Notes: generated from the sequence alone by a model not told the origin. A stretch of DNA of 64,000 nucleotides from Rhizobium sophorae (GCF_013087515.1 NZ_JABFCN010000003.1:62001-126000); one strand, 5' to 3'; positions 25,524 to 35,712 are shown, counted from the stretch's first letter. Numbers and translations are program-made.

Positions 25524-26711
25524 TCAGGCGAAGGCATAGGAGCCGTCGGGCCGCTTCGGCACGCGTCGCTGCCAATGGATGTAACCTTCCTCTTCCATCG
25601 CCTTCTCGTCCATTTCGACGCCCCAGCCCGGCCGGTCGGGACGCAGCTCCAGATAGCCGTCCTTCGGCAGATAGGGATCGACGACGTAACGGGTTTCCCC
25701 CTCCCGCTTCTCGATATCGAGGCCGCCATAGACATAGGCCTGTCCCTTCGGCAGCCGGTATTCGAGGATGCGAAAATTCTGCGCCGCCGCCGAAAAATGA
25801 ACGTTGACCGCCGTCGCAAGCGGACCCATCGGGTTGTGCGGCGCCACGCCGACGAAGAAGGCTTCGGCGAGTGTGGCGATGCGGCGCATTTCGCTGATGC
25901 CGCCGACGACGCAGATGTCGGGCTGGATGAGGTCGGCGCCCTTGACCTGCAGCAGCCGCAGGAACTCGTTTTTGTTGTAGAGCGACTCGCCGGTCGCAAG
26001 TGTGCAGTTGAGCCCTTGCTTCAGGTCGCCCCAAGCCTCGATGTTCTCGGGACGCAGCGGCTCCTCGAAAAACAGCGGATCATAAGGCGCCAGCGCATTG
26101 CCGAGCTGGCGAGCGGCGATTGGCTCGAAAATCTTCGCATGGGCATCGAAGGCGATTTCGTATTCGTCATTGACCGTTTCGCGAAGCGAACGGAAATAAT
26201 CCGCCGAGGCTTTCACGACATTACCCCAGCGGTTGGAGTGCATGTCGATCCGCCAGGGGCTGAGCTTGAAGGCGGTAAATCCCCATCCCTCCTTCAGGCG
26301 ATCGAACTCGTCGCGCGCCGCCGGCGCATCCGGCGCGGTATAGACCCCGGCATAGACCTTGATGCGGTCGCGCACCTCGCCCCCCAGCAGCTTGTAGACC
26401 GGGACATTCGCTGCCTTGGCCGCAAGGTCCCACAAGCAGTGATCGAGCGCTGAGATCGCGGCAAGGCCAAGTGCGCCCGGCGGAAACCGGCTCTGCTGGA
26501 TCAGCAGATTGACGAGATAGTCGACGCGTGTCGGGTCCTGGCCGGAGAGAAATCCGTAGAGATAATCCAAGAGCGGCGGCAGCGCCTTGTCCGGGCCGTG
26601 ATTGTAGCATTCGCCCCAACCTGTCAGCCCGTCATCGGTGTCGAGCGCGACGATCACGCGCGGACGGTCCTTGTCGCGGGTCATGAAAACCCGCATGCGG
26701 TCGATCTTCAT
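25524..26711 (-). CDS. Enolase-superfamily sugar-acid dehydratase (MR/MLE family), copy 1
   Basis: Mandelate-racemase-like enzyme of 395 residues. N-terminal capping domain, then a beta/alpha barrel with metal ligands in EIAFDAHAKI (Asp), LFFEEPLRPEN (Glu) and LATGESLYNK (Glu), and a downstream APHNPMGPLATA His loop acting as base. The family converts aldonates or aldarates to 2-keto-3-deoxy acids. Last gene of the leftward transport operon, 12 bases after a second dehydratase. A galactonate/galactarate-type substrate is inferred from the neighbouring uronate oxidation genes. Confidence 0.87.
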   Translation of the reverse strand: MKIDRMRVFMTRDKDRPRVIVALDTDDGLTGWGECYNHGPDKALPPLLDYLYGFLSGQDPTRVDYLVNLLIQQSRFPPGALGLAAISALDHCLWDLAAKAANVPVYKLLGGEVRDRIKVYAGVYTAPDAPAARDEFDRLKEGWGFTAFKLSPWRIDMHSNRWGNVVKASADYFRSLRETVNDEYEIAFDAHAKIFEPIAARQLGNALAPYDPLFFEEPLRPENIEAWGDLKQGLNCTLATGESLYNKNEFLRLLQVKGADLIQPDICVVGGISEMRRIATLAEAFFVGVAPHNPMGPLATAVNVHFSAAAQNFRILEYRLPKGQAYVYGGLDIEKREGETRYVVDPYLPKDGYLELRPDRPGWGVEMDEKAMEEEGYIHWQRRVPKRPDGSYAFA

Positions 26712-26723
26712 TTTTCTGTCCTT

Positions 26724-27935
26724 CTAGCGATTGAAATAGCTGCGGCGCGACAGGCGCGTCTGCACGTAGAGATGCTCATTGTCGGTTCCGGGATTGTAGG
26801 CGCCGGCGCTTTGCGGCACCGAGACATTGCCGTCGCTGGGGAAGCGCGCCACGAAGGCCTCGTCGATATCGCAGCCAAGTCCCGGGCCATCAGGAACGGC
26901 GATCAAACCGTCGACCTGTTGCGGATGCGGCACGATCGTCTGGCGGCGGCCGTCCCAGTCGTCGTCGAGCCGCTCGAGGATGAGGGCGTTGGGGATCGCC
27001 GCAAGCAGATGCAAAGCCGCATATTCCGCCACCGGCCCGAGCGAACCCGAATGCGGCGCCATCTGGATATGATGGGCTTCCGCCATCGCGGCGATCTTCT
27101 TCATCTGGGTGATGCCGCCGGCCCGCCCGGTATCCGGCTGGATCACGTCGACCAGTTCCTTCTCGATGAGCTCCCGCTCGCCGAAGATGGTCGCCGAGCG
27201 CTCGCCGGCGGCAAGCGGCACATGCGCTGCGTCGCGGATGCGCCGGTAGCCGTCGACATTCTCCGGCGCGATCGGATCTTCCACCCACATCAATTCATAG
27301 GGTTCGAGCGCCCGAACCAGCCGGCAGGCATCCGCAGGCGTCAGCCACGGCGGCCCATGCAGATCGATGGCGATGTCCATGTCGTCGCCGACGGCCTCAC
27401 GCAGGGCGGCGACCTTGCGGACCGGATCGACGACGCCTCCGCACTTGATCGCCTTTATGCCGCGCTCCTTGAGGGCAAGCGCGCGCTCGGGTGTATTCGC
27501 ATGCGAATAGATTGGGATCCGGTCGCGCACCTTGCCGCCGAGCAGCATCCAGACGGGCACGCCGAGCGCCTTGCCCTTGATGTCCCATAGCGCCATGTCG
27601 ATGCCGGTCATCGCACCGCCGCCGACCGTCCCGAGCATGCCATGGCCCATCATGGCGATATGCATCTTCTGCCACAGCCGCTCGGTATGGGCCGGATCTT
27701 CGCCGATGAGGAGTGGGGCGAGATCATGGATCGCCGTCTCGACAACGCGCGGCCAGCCGGAGCATTCACCGATGCCGGTGATGCCCTCATCGGTATCGAT
27801 CTTCAGAAAGAGCCAATTTCTGGTGCCGCCGAACTGTTTCGAGGCGCCACTACCGGACCGTTGGCCGGAAACCCAGTTCGCGGGATCGGGCTGACCGACA
27901 TGCATGAGAAAAGTGCGGATCCCGGTGATTTTCAT
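26724..27935 (-). CDS. Enolase-superfamily sugar-acid dehydratase (MR/MLE family), copy 2
   Basis: MR/MLE-type dehydratase of 403 residues, clearly different from its downstream neighbour. Metal ligands: DIAIDLHGPPW (Asp), MWVEDPIAPEN (Glu), PLAAGERSAT (Glu). Base loop: MAPHSGSLGPVAEYAAL. Its ATG overlaps the stop of the ATPase gene by four bases, so it is cotranslated with the importer. Two non-identical dehydratases suggest that two epimeric acids (for example gluco- and galacto-series) are processed. Confidence 0.87.
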   Translation of the reverse strand: MKITGIRTFLMHVGQPDPANWVSGQRSGSGASKQFGGTRNWLFLKIDTDEGITGIGECSGWPRVVETAIHDLAPLLIGEDPAHTERLWQKMHIAMMGHGMLGTVGGGAMTGIDMALWDIKGKALGVPVWMLLGGKVRDRIPIYSHANTPERALALKERGIKAIKCGGVVDPVRKVAALREAVGDDMDIAIDLHGPPWLTPADACRLVRALEPYELMWVEDPIAPENVDGYRRIRDAAHVPLAAGERSATIFGERELIEKELVDVIQPDTGRAGGITQMKKIAAMAEAHHIQMAPHSGSLGPVAEYAALHLLAAIPNALILERLDDDWDGRRQTIVPHPQQVDGLIAVPDGPGLGCDIDEAFVARFPSDGNVSVPQSAGAYNPGTDNEHLYVQTRLSRRSYFNR

Positions 27936-29653
27936 CGCTGAAAACTCCCATTCTTCAAAGTGTCCGGCGCGACGTAGCGGAAACGCCGCGAATGATCGCG
28001 ATCACGCGGATCGGGGCGCGGGATCGCTGATATGAGCGCCTGCGTATAGGCATGCTCGGGCGTGCGGCAGACCTGCTCCGCGTCACCGATTTCGACGAGC
28101 TGGCCTTTGTACATGACGCCCACACGGTCACACATGTAACGGATAACGCCGATGTCATGACTGATGAAGATATAGGCAAGCCCGAGTTCGTCCTGCAGGC
28201 GCATCAACAGGTCGAGCACCTGCGAGCGCACGGAAACGTCGAGCGCCGAGGTTGCTTCATCGGCAACGATGACACGCGGATTGAGCGTGATGGCGCGAGC
28301 AATGCCGATGCGCTGGCGCTGGCCGCCGGAGAATGCGTGTGGGTAGCGTTCTCGCGCCCTCGGGTCGAGGCCAACCTGCTCCATCAGATGGCAAACGCGC
28401 TCCTCCAGCGCCCGCCCTTTTGCGACGCCATTGACGAGCAACGGCTCGCCAATGATCTGGGAGACGGTCATGCGCGGGTTGAGGGAGCCGAAAGGATCCT
28501 GAAACACCATCCGCAATTCCCGCCGTGCGGCGGCGAGCGTCTGACCTTTTGCCGTTGCCAGATCGATGATGTCGCCGTCGGCGCGGCGATAAAGGATTTC
28601 GCCTGCAGTCGGATCGATCAGCCGCATGATCGAGCGACCCATCGTCGTCTTGCCGGATCCGCTCTCGCCGACGATGCCGAGCGTTTCGCCCGGCAGAAGC
28701 GAAATGGAAACATCGTCCAGCGCTTTCACCTCGCCGAAATCCATCGAGACATTACGGAGTTCGAGGATCGGTGGCGCCGTCGTGTCGAGCGGCGCGCGCG
28801 CCAGCCGGATTTCGGCCTTCGCTTCCAGCTTCAGCACCGAGCCAATCAGCATCCGGGTATAGTCGTCTTTCGGCGCATGAAAAATCTGCTCGACTGGCGC
28901 ATATTCCTTGGCGACGCCGTTATGCATGACCAGCACATCGTCGGCAATCTGCGCCACAACGCCCATGTCATGCGTGATGAAGAGAACGGCCATGCCCTTG
29001 GCCTTCTGCAGCCGGGCGATCAGGTCGAGAATTTCGGCCTGCGTCGTCACGTCGAGGGCCGTGGTCGGCTCGTCGGCGATCAGCAGCTGGGGTTTGCATG
29101 CAAGCGCCATGGCGATCATCGCGCGCTGGCGCATCCCGCCGGAATATTGAAAGGCATATCGGTCCAGTGCTTTTTCCGGCGAGGGAATCTCGACTTGGCT
29201 GAGCAGCGATATAGCTTCCGCGCGCGCCTCTGCCTTGCTCATCCGGGTGTGAAGGCGAAGCGCTTCGACGATCTGGTTGCCCACCGTGTGGATTGGCGAC
29301 AGCGACGACATCGGCTCCTGGAAGATCATGGCGATGTCTCGGCCGCGGATCGCTCGGATCTGACGCCCGCGCGGATTGAGGCTGGTCAGATCGATCGAGC
29401 CGCCGTTCCGATCATTCAGTATGATCGACCCGCCGGATATGCGGCCAGGCGCATCGACGATCTGTAGGATCGAACGCGCCGTCACCGACTTGCCGGATCC
29501 GCTTTCGCCGACGACACAGAGCGTCTTGCCCGGCTCGATCGAGAAAGACAGATCGCTGACGGCGCGAAAGACGCCGGTGCGCAGTGGGAACTCGACCGTC
29601 AGATTTTTCACCTGCAACAGAGGCCTGCCGGCAATGGGAAGGATATCGGTCAT
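27932..29653 (-). CDS. Fused dipeptide/oligopeptide-type ABC ATPase (two NBDs)
   Basis: Single polypeptide of 573 residues with two nucleotide-binding domains (DppD-DppF fusion). NBD1: Walker [15 protein letters not shown], signature [16 protein letters not shown], Walker [16 protein letters not shown]2: Walker [15 protein letters not shown], signature [15 protein letters not shown], Walker [13 protein letters not shown], where Ala replaces the usual Pro. Each NBD is followed by an oligopeptide-type C-terminal extension. ATG 29653 lies 7 bases after the permease stop with GAGG upstream. It powers the importer encoded by the three genes before it. Confidence 0.9.
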   Translation of the reverse strand: MTDILPIAGRPLLQVKNLTVEFPLRTGVFRAVSDLSFSIEPGKTLCVVGESGSGKSVTARSILQIVDAPGRISGGSIILNDRNGGSIDLTSLNPRGRQIRAIRGRDIAMIFQEPMSSLSPIHTVGNQIVEALRLHTRMSKAEARAEAISLLSQVEIPSPEKALDRYAFQYSGGMRQRAMIAMALACKPQLLIADEPTTALDVTTQAEILDLIARLQKAKGMAVLFITHDMGVVAQIADDVLVMHNGVAKEYAPVEQIFHAPKDDYTRMLIGSVLKLEAKAEIRLARAPLDTTAPPILELRNVSMDFGEVKALDDVSISLLPGETLGIVGESGSGKTTMGRSIMRLIDPTAGEILYRRADGDIIDLATAKGQTLAAARRELRMVFQDPFGSLNPRMTVSQIIGEPLLVNGVAKGRALEERVCHLMEQVGLDPRARERYPHAFSGGQRQRIGIARAITLNPRVIVADEATSALDVSVRSQVLDLLMRLQDELGLAYIFISHDIGVIRYMCDRVGVMYKGQLVEIGDAEQVCRTPEHAYTQALISAIPRPDPRDRDHSRRFRYVAPDTLKNGSFQR

Positions 29654-29660
29654 GCCGGCC

Positions 29661-30782
29661 TCATTTGTTGTAGGGGTCGGCCGCATCGCGCAGGCCGTCG
29701 CCGAGAAGGTTGAGCGCCATCACGGCGACCACGACGGCACAGCCCGGCATGAAGAGCCATGGCGCGGTGGCGATCGAGCGAATGTTCTGGGCCTCGCGCA
29801 GAAGCACGCCCCAGGAGATGGTCGGCGGCTGCAGACCGAGCCCCAGGAAGGAGAGAGAGGTTTCGGCAAGGATCATTGCCGGCACCGCCAACGTGATCGA
29901 CGCGATGATATGGCTGGCGAAACTCGGCAGCATGTGACGAAAGATGATGCGTCTTTCGCGAACGCCGTCGAGCCTCGCGGCGGCGACGAATTCCTCGGTG
30001 CGCAAAGACAGGAAGCGGCCGCGAACTACGCGGGCGAGCTGCGCCCAGCCGGTCAGCGACAGGATGATCGTGATCATCATATATTGCAGCGTCGCAGGCC
30101 AGTCCTGCGGCAGGGCGGCGGCCATCGCCAGCCAGATCGGGATCGTCGGCAGCGACAGCACGAAATCGATCACCCGCTGCAAGAAGAAATCGATGCGGCC
30201 GCCGTAGTAGCCCGAAATGCCACCGAGCACGATGCCGAGCATCAGCGAGAAGAAGACACCGACGAGGCCGATCGACAACGAAATCTGCGAGCCCTGCACC
30301 GTTCGGCTGAAGACGTCGCGCCCAAGCCTGTCGGCGCCGAAGAGAAGCAGCGGCGTCGTCTTGTCGGGTGAGGCGATCAGATGGATGTTGGTCCTGAACA
30401 GGCCGAACACGGAATATTCATAACCGCGCCCGAAGAACTGGACATCGACACGCTTCGTCGTGTCTTCCTTGTAGATGGCGGCCAGCGTTTCCGGATCGCG
30501 GGTCAGCTTCATCGGATAATAATGCGGGCCGAAGGAGAACCCGTTCTCAGTATCGATCAGATGCAATTTCTGCGGCGGGTGAAAGGTCGCCCGCGCATTT
30601 TGCAGGTACGGATCGTTGATGGCGAAGAAGCCGGGAATGAGGGCGACGATATACATCAGCACGGTGACGACAAGCGCCACCATGGCCAGCCGGTGCCGGC
30701 GGAAAGCCCACCAGATGAGCTGCCACTGCGATGCAACGGCGGCGCGATCCGGGGGAATGTTTGTAACGGTGATGTCGGCCAT
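29661..30782 (-). CDS. Oligopeptide-type ABC transporter permease (DppC/OppC type)
   Basis: Permease of 373 residues. An N-terminal segment is followed by a long periplasmic insertion (about residues 60-145), longer than standard DppC, then LLLFGADRLGRDVFSRTVQG, a DppC hallmark. EAA loop: EFVAAARLDGVRERRIIFRH, then MLPSF. Partner of the DppB-type protein encoded 9 bases upstream. Confidence 0.9.
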   Translation of the reverse strand: MADITVTNIPPDRAAVASQWQLIWWAFRRHRLAMVALVVTVLMYIVALIPGFFAINDPYLQNARATFHPPQKLHLIDTENGFSFGPHYYPMKLTRDPETLAAIYKEDTTKRVDVQFFGRGYEYSVFGLFRTNIHLIASPDKTTPLLLFGADRLGRDVFSRTVQGSQISLSIGLVGVFFSLMLGIVLGGISGYYGGRIDFFLQRVIDFVLSLPTIPIWLAMAAALPQDWPATLQYMMITIILSLTGWAQLARVVRGRFLSLRTEEFVAAARLDGVRERRIIFRHMLPSFASHIIASITLAVPAMILAETSLSFLGLGLQPPTISWGVLLREAQNIRSIATAPWLFMPGCAVVVAVMALNLLGDGLRDAADPYNK

Positions 30783-30791
30783 GTGAGGCTC

Positions 30792-31778
30792 CTATTCCAA
30801 CCGGATGCGGGGATCGACCAGCGCAAGCAGGATGTCGCTGATCAGAGAGCCTATCAGCGTCAGCGCGCAGATCAGCAGGACGAAGGCGCCGGCGAGATAC
30901 ATGTCCTGGGCCATCAGCGCCTGCAGCAGCAAAGGAGCCGCCGTCGGCAGATTGAGGACGATGGCAACGACGACCGAGCCGGAAATGAGATTGGGCAGCA
31001 GCCAGGCGATCGTCGAGATGAACGGATTGAGGGCGATCATCAGAGGATATTTCATCAGCAGCCGGAACTCAGAGAGCCCTTTTGCCCGTGCCGTGGTCAC
31101 GTAAGGCTTCGGCAGTTCATCGAGCATGTTGGCGCGCATGACGCGGATGAGGCTCGCCGTCGAGGAGACGGCAAGGATGATGACGGGAAGCCAGAGATGC
31201 GAGAAGAGGTCGACCATCTTGGCGAAGCTCCAGGACGCGTTCTCATATTCCGGCGAAAAGAGCCCGCCGACATCCTGTCCGAATTCGACCGCCGCGATGT
31301 ACATCAGCACCAGCGCCAGCAGGAAGGATGGAACAGCCAGGCCGAAAAAGGTGAAGGCGGTGAAGAAATAGTCGCCGATCGAATATTTGCGCACAGCGGA
31401 AAAGACGCCGATCGGCAGTGCGATCGCCCAGGTGGCGATCAATGTCGAAAGGGCCAAAACGAGCGTCAGCGCCATGCGTTCCCAGATCAGGTCCGAGACC
31501 GGCTGCTGCCATTCGAAGGAGATGCCGAAATCGCCGCGCGTGAGAATGCCCCATATCCATTTGAAATATTGGACGAGCATCGGGTCGCCGAGGCCGAAGC
31601 GCTCACGCAATTGCGCCGCCGTGTTCTGATCGACGATTTCGTTGGAGGCTGCCAGCGTCGCAATATAGGTCGTGACATAATCGCCCGGCGGCAGCTGGAT
31701 CAGCACGAAAGCCAAGAAGCTGACGGCAAACAGCGACGGAATCATCCATAGGAAGCGTTTGACGATAAAGACCAGCAT
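30792..31778 (-). CDS. Oligopeptide-type ABC transporter permease (DppB/OppB type)
   Basis: Permease of 328 residues beginning MLVFIVKRFLWMIPSLF, the standard N-terminal helix of DppB proteins, with RFGLGDPMLVQYFKW in the first periplasmic loop and PYVTTARAKGLSEFRLLMKY as the EAA region. It follows the binding-protein gene after a 123-base gap carrying a stem-loop. Confidence 0.9.
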   Translation of the reverse strand: MLVFIVKRFLWMIPSLFAVSFLAFVLIQLPPGDYVTTYIATLAASNEIVDQNTAAQLRERFGLGDPMLVQYFKWIWGILTRGDFGISFEWQQPVSDLIWERMALTLVLALSTLIATWAIALPIGVFSAVRKYSIGDYFFTAFTFFGLAVPSFLLALVLMYIAAVEFGQDVGGLFSPEYENASWSFAKMVDLFSHLWLPVIILAVSSTASLIRVMRANMLDELPKPYVTTARAKGLSEFRLLMKYPLMIALNPFISTIAWLLPNLISGSVVVAIVLNLPTAAPLLLQALMAQDMYLAGAFVLLICALTLIGSLISDILLALVDPRIRLE

Positions 31779-31811
31779 GAGGCGCCTCTTGCGTTGAACG
31801 CCGCCTTCCGG

Positions 31812-31840
31812 GCCTTGTCGACCGTCAGTACCGACAAGGC
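31812..31840 (-). promoter_or_regulatory. Stem-loop between binding-protein and permease genes
   Basis: Perfect 9-bp arms GCCTTGTCG / CGACAAGGC with an 11-base loop. It follows the binding-protein stop by 62 bases and precedes the permease start by 34. No U-tract on the coding strand. Likely an mRNA-stabilising or attenuating hairpin giving more binding protein than permease; function inferred from position. Confidence 0.5.
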
Positions 31841-31901
31841 ATCTCGGAGGGCGAACTGAAAGAAAGCGCCCTACCTGATGGTACGGCGCTCAAGACGAAA
31901 A

Positions 31902-33839
31902 TCAGCTCGTGAAGGTGAATTGCTGCGGCATTGCAGGGCCGGGATTGGGCCAGGACCAGCTATCCGGCTCCTTCTCGGGAACATTGCGCAGATTGTTGCG
32001 GATGATGCCGAAGCCGCCGACGGCAAGGCAAAGGCCGACTGTCTCGAATTCCTCGGCGGCGATGTCGAAGATCTGCTTCATGATCGCACCGCGTTTGTCG
32101 AGGTCGGCAGTCGAACGCGCTTCGTCGAAAAGCTTCATGCGCTTTTTCTGGCTTTCCGGCGGTTCTTCACCGCGTGCACCGTTGGAGGTGTACCAAAGCG
32201 TCCACGGAATGGCGTAACGCGAACCCTGCGGATGGAAGGCGAAGAAATCGCGCGGATCGAGCATCGGATCGAGGCCGCCAGGACCCGGCCACACCGCCGC
32301 ATCATGGGCGTTGTCGTCGCCGCGGGTGTAATAGAGCGCCCGCTCGATCGTGTTGACCTTCATGTCGATACCGATCTGGGCCCAATGCGCCTTGACCAGT
32401 TCCAGGGCATCGACGAGGTCGGGATAGAGCGTCGGAATGACGTCGATCGAGAAGAACACCTTCTGGCCGTCGGGCCGGAGGCGAAAACCGTCGCCGCCTT
32501 TCTTGTAACCGGCCTCATCGAGCATCGCGCCGGCCTTGTCGGCGTCAAATTCGGTGAATTGGCGCGCGTATTTCTCGTTATACCAGGGGTGGGTCGGACG
32601 CGGCCCGGCCTGGTAGGGCTCGCTCTGTCCGAAATAGACGATGTCGATGAGCTCCTGGCGATTGATGCCGATCGAGAGCGCTTGCCGGAACGATTTGTCG
32701 GCAAACATCTTGCGCATGGCGGGATCTTTGTGGGTGATGTTGAAATAGATCTGGCACTGTTGCGAGGCCGAAGGCACGAGCGTTAGCAGCCGATAATCGC
32801 CCTTTTCCATGTTCTTGGACAGCGTCGGCTTGTTGGCGAGCACGCTGATGTGACGTTCCTGGATGTCGATCTTTCCGGAGATGACGTTCAGCATCAGCGA
32901 TTCGACGTCCTGCGAGATGCCGAAGTTGATTTCATCGATGTAGGGGAGCTGATTGCCCTCGGTATCGACCTGCCAGAAATAAGGGTTGCGGGTCATGACG
33001 ACGCGCGTGGCACCGCCGGCATAGGGCTCCTTGACCACCCATGGATCGAGCGTCGGCTTGTCGACATTGCCCCATCGCGACGGGATCTCGATATCGCCGC
33101 AACGGCTGCGGAACAGTTCCGTCCAGCTGGTGACGCCGGCCTTCTTCGCATCGGCCTCAAGATTGGGATTATATTTCGGCAGGAATTGGCTGCAATAATG
33201 CTTCGGAAACAGCGTCGGATGCTGGCCAAGCGGTGTGGCGAGGTTTTCCAGGTAAAGTGCGTTGGCCGCAGCAAAGGTGAACTTCACTGTATAGTCGTCA
33301 ATCTTCTCGACGGTGACCGGCTTGCCGGCGACGGCAAGCTGCGCCGGTGTCGAGCTGTAGAGCTCTGTGTTCTTGACACAGTCTTCAATCGCGAAAACGA
33401 CGTCATCGGCCGTAAAGGGATGACCGTCGGACCAGCGCACGCCTTCGATCAGATGGAAGGTGAATTGTGTTGCGTCGTCGCTGACTTCCCAGCGCTCGGC
33501 AAGGTTCGGCTGCACGGCGGTAAAATCGAGGTTCCAGCGCACAAGGCTCTGGTTGCCGACCATACGCAGGATGCCGTTGTGGTCGGATGAACCGCGAAGG
33601 CCGCGGCGCAGCGAACCGCCATAGGTGCCGACCTTCTCGAACGGCGTCACGACCATCGGCCTTTTCGGCAGGCGCTCGGCGAGCGGCGGCAGCTTTCCAT
33701 CCTTGGCGAGCTGCGCTAGGGCCGGCGCTTCGCCGCCTGCGGCAGAGACGCGACCGGCGATAGACAGCGCCGCGACGCCAGCCATGCCGCCAAGCACGGC
33801 GCGGCGGGTGATGCCACGCGACAGTATTTCTTTGGCCAT
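31902..33839 (-). CDS. ABC transporter substrate-binding protein, family 5 (peptide/oligosaccharide type), Tat signal
   Basis: Large binding protein of 645 residues, at the long end of family 5. N-terminus MAKEILSRGITRRAVLGGMA is a twin-arginine signal with cleavage near VSAAGG. The family signature region reads AERWEVSDDATQFTFHLIEG, then VRWSDGHPFTADDVVFAIED. Start preceded by GGGAGG. Long family-5 proteins in rhizobia often bind oligosaccharides rather than peptides, which fits the dehydratase genes downstream in this operon. Divergent from the GntR gene, so probably controlled by it. Confidence 0.9.
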   Translation of the reverse strand: MAKEILSRGITRRAVLGGMAGVAALSIAGRVSAAGGEAPALAQLAKDGKLPPLAERLPKRPMVVTPFEKVGTYGGSLRRGLRGSSDHNGILRMVGNQSLVRWNLDFTAVQPNLAERWEVSDDATQFTFHLIEGVRWSDGHPFTADDVVFAIEDCVKNTELYSSTPAQLAVAGKPVTVEKIDDYTVKFTFAAANALYLENLATPLGQHPTLFPKHYCSQFLPKYNPNLEADAKKAGVTSWTELFRSRCGDIEIPSRWGNVDKPTLDPWVVKEPYAGGATRVVMTRNPYFWQVDTEGNQLPYIDEINFGISQDVESLMLNVISGKIDIQERHISVLANKPTLSKNMEKGDYRLLTLVPSASQQCQIYFNITHKDPAMRKMFADKSFRQALSIGINRQELIDIVYFGQSEPYQAGPRPTHPWYNEKYARQFTEFDADKAGAMLDEAGYKKGGDGFRLRPDGQKVFFSIDVIPTLYPDLVDALELVKAHWAQIGIDMKVNTIERALYYTRGDDNAHDAAVWPGPGGLDPMLDPRDFFAFHPQGSRYAIPWTLWYTSNGARGEEPPESQKKRMKLFDEARSTADLDKRGAIMKQIFDIAAEEFETVGLCLAVGGFGIIRNNLRNVPEKEPDSWSWPNPGPAMPQQFTFTS

Positions 33840-34145
33840 CGAATTCCTCCCTTTTGTGCCGGCGCAGCCTTTGCACCGGCTGATGCGGCGGGCTCCCGAC
33901 CCGACGCTGACGCCCTCCTCGGCGCTACGACCGAGACCATAGACACGTTCTCAAATGATTACAAGAGTTGACAGATAATTACAAATTTTGTAGCCATACC
34001 GCATTGAAATGCGACGTTGTGCCGCCGAAAGACGGCAAACAGGACGTTGGATCTGTCAGATGCTGTCGCCGTCCTGATCATTATGGCCGGCGTCAGCCAG
34101 GTGCGGCCGGTGAACCGACGCACGCGGCGTTGAGAGAAAAGGACC
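33840..34145. promoter_or_regulatory. Divergent promoter region of the sugar-acid island
   Basis: 306 bases between the leftward binding-protein operon and the rightward GntR operon. It holds an odd-centred palindrome TACAAA-T-TTTGTA at 33980-33992 and two ATTACAA words (around 33958 and 33979). A TTGACA at 33968-33973 could be the rightward -35, with a weak -10 near 33991, so the palindrome would lie between them. This is where a FadR-type GntR repressor would control both directions. Confidence 0.5.
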
Positions 34146-34862
34146 ATGATGACATTCGCCGTCGATGCCGTTTCGAACAGAGGCGCAACGCGCTTCAGCG
34201 ACATTATCTACGAGAAGATCGTGGGGATGATCGCCGACGGCAACTTTCCGGTGAACGAACGGCTGCCGCCGGAGACGAAGCTCGCCGCTGATTTCGGCGC
34301 ATCGAGACCTGTCGTGCGCGAAGCGCTCGAACGCTTGAGAGCCGATGGCCTGGTCGTTTCGCGCAAGGGTTCCGGTTCCTATGTCAGGCAAAGGCCGGAT
34401 TCGTCGATGCTGAAAATGGTGCCGGTCGGCTCCTTGGCCGATGTCCAGCGGTTCTTCGAATTCCGCGCCGGTCTCGAAGCCGAGGCGGCGGAGCTTGCGG
34501 CGCGAAACTGGCAACCGGTCGACAAGGAACGGATAACGGCAGCGCTTCTTTCGATCGAGCAATGTTTGCGCAACGGGCAGCTTGGCGCCGAGGAGGACCA
34601 GGCCCTGCATGATGCAATTGCCATGGCGACCGGTAACCAGTTCCACATCACCCTGCGCGAGTGGTTCAAGCCGCATTTCGCCATCGGGCATTCCGTTACG
34701 CGAAGCTTGAGCTTGAAGCGGACGCCGGAACAGATCCGCAGCGTCCAGGATGAGCATGCGGTGATCGTCGAGGCGATCTTCGCGCACCGGGAAACCGAAG
34801 CGCATGACGCAATGAAAAGACACATACTGAATGCTCGTGCCCGCATGTTCCAGGGCGTTTGA
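34146..34862 (+). CDS. GntR-family (FadR/FCD) transcriptional regulator
   Basis: Regulator of 238 residues. Winged HTH: DIIYEKIVGMIADGNFPVNE, then LPPETKLAADFGASRPVVRE and a GLVVSRKGSGSYV wing. FCD domain from about residue 95 (FEFRAGLEAEAAELAARNW) with His-containing helices (ALHDAIAMATGN, DEHAVIVEAIFAHR) that in this family bind a metal and a carboxylate ligand. First gene of the uronate-type operon and divergent from the dehydratase operon, so it likely responds to a sugar acid and controls both. Confidence 0.9.
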   Translation: MMTFAVDAVSNRGATRFSDIIYEKIVGMIADGNFPVNERLPPETKLAADFGASRPVVREALERLRADGLVVSRKGSGSYVRQRPDSSMLKMVPVGSLADVQRFFEFRAGLEAEAAELAARNWQPVDKERITAALLSIEQCLRNGQLGAEEDQALHDAIAMATGNQFHITLREWFKPHFAIGHSVTRSLSLKRTPEQIRSVQDEHAVIVEAIFAHRETEAHDAMKRHILNARARMFQGV

Positions 34863-34881
34863 GCGATATGAGGGAGAGACG

Positions 34882-35712
34882 ATGAAACGGGTCGCTATGA
34901 CGGGTGCTGCCGGACGTGTAGGGACGCTGCTGCGCCCGTTTCTTCGGTCACATGTCGAGCACCTCAGCCTGATCGATCTCCAGGAACCTGACGGGCTTGG
35001 CGAAAACGAGAATTTCGTCAGGGCCGACCTTACAAAGCTCGACGAGGCGACGGCTGCGCTGAAGGATATCGATGGCGTCGTCCATCTGGCGGGTATCGCA
35101 AGCGGCATCGATATGAACGCCATTCTGCACGCGAACGTGCTTGGAACATACAATCTCTATGAAGCGGCGCGGATCAACAAGGTCCAGCGGGTCGTCTATG
35201 CATCGAGCAATCATGCCACGGGCTTTTATCCGCGCGGCCAGCTCGTGTCGCCGCTCGACCCGATGCGCCCCGACAGCCCATATGGGCTTTCCAAATGCTG
35301 GGGCGAACTTGTGGCGGGGCTCTATTACGACACATCAGGCATTCGCTCCCTTTCCATCCGCATCGGCAATGCGGGCACCTATCCCAACAGCGAGCGATCC
35401 ATTGCGATCTGGATCAGCGCGCGAGACCTGGCGCAATTGGTCAGGATCGGCCTTTCGCACCCGTCGATCGCAGCAACAGTGGTCTACGGCGTTTCCGACA
35501 CCGAGGAGATGTGGTGGGAGAACGATCTGGCGGCACGATTGGGTTACCGGCCGCAGGACCGGCCGCGTGACCACGCCCTGATCGAAGAGCGGTCCGAAGG
35601 GCCGGTCGCTCTGGCTTTCCAGGGCGGCGGGTTCTGTGAGATCAATCACGACGGCACCATCCGCATGCGCGATGCCGAGGGCCTGGCCGAGAGCCCGGAG
35701 ACGGTTGAATGA
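34882..35712 (+). CDS. NAD-dependent uronate-dehydrogenase-like SDR
   Basis: Extended SDR of 276 residues that closely follows the pattern of uronate dehydrogenases: N-terminal VAMTGAAGRVGTLLRPF, GTYNLYEAARINKVQRVVYA, SSNHATGFYPRG and the catalytic YGLSKCWGE (Tyr/Lys), then an FQGG C-terminal motif. Such enzymes oxidise glucuronate or galacturonate to the aldarolactone. ATG 34882 has GGGAGAG just upstream. The stop overlaps the start of the lactonase gene by four bases, matching successive pathway steps. Confidence 0.85.
   Translation: MKRVAMTGAAGRVGTLLRPFLRSHVEHLSLIDLQEPDGLGENENFVRADLTKLDEATAALKDIDGVVHLAGIASGIDMNAILHANVLGTYNLYEAARINKVQRVVYASSNHATGFYPRGQLVSPLDPMRPDSPYGLSKCWGELVAGLYYDTSGIRSLSIRIGNAGTYPNSERSIAIWISARDLAQLVRIGLSHPSIAATVVYGVSDTEEMWWENDLAARLGYRPQDRPRDHALIEERSEGPVALAFQGGGFCEINHDGTIRMRDAEGLAESPETVE

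Noticed and set aside
28052..29467. 471-codon plus-strand frame opposite the fused ATPase
   Set aside because: Shadow of a gene with two complete sets of Walker and signature motifs on the other strand.
30381..31751. 456-codon plus-strand frame opposite the DppB/DppC genes
   Set aside because: Very rich in Asp, Arg, Gln and His with no fold-like pattern; opposite strand encodes clear permeases.
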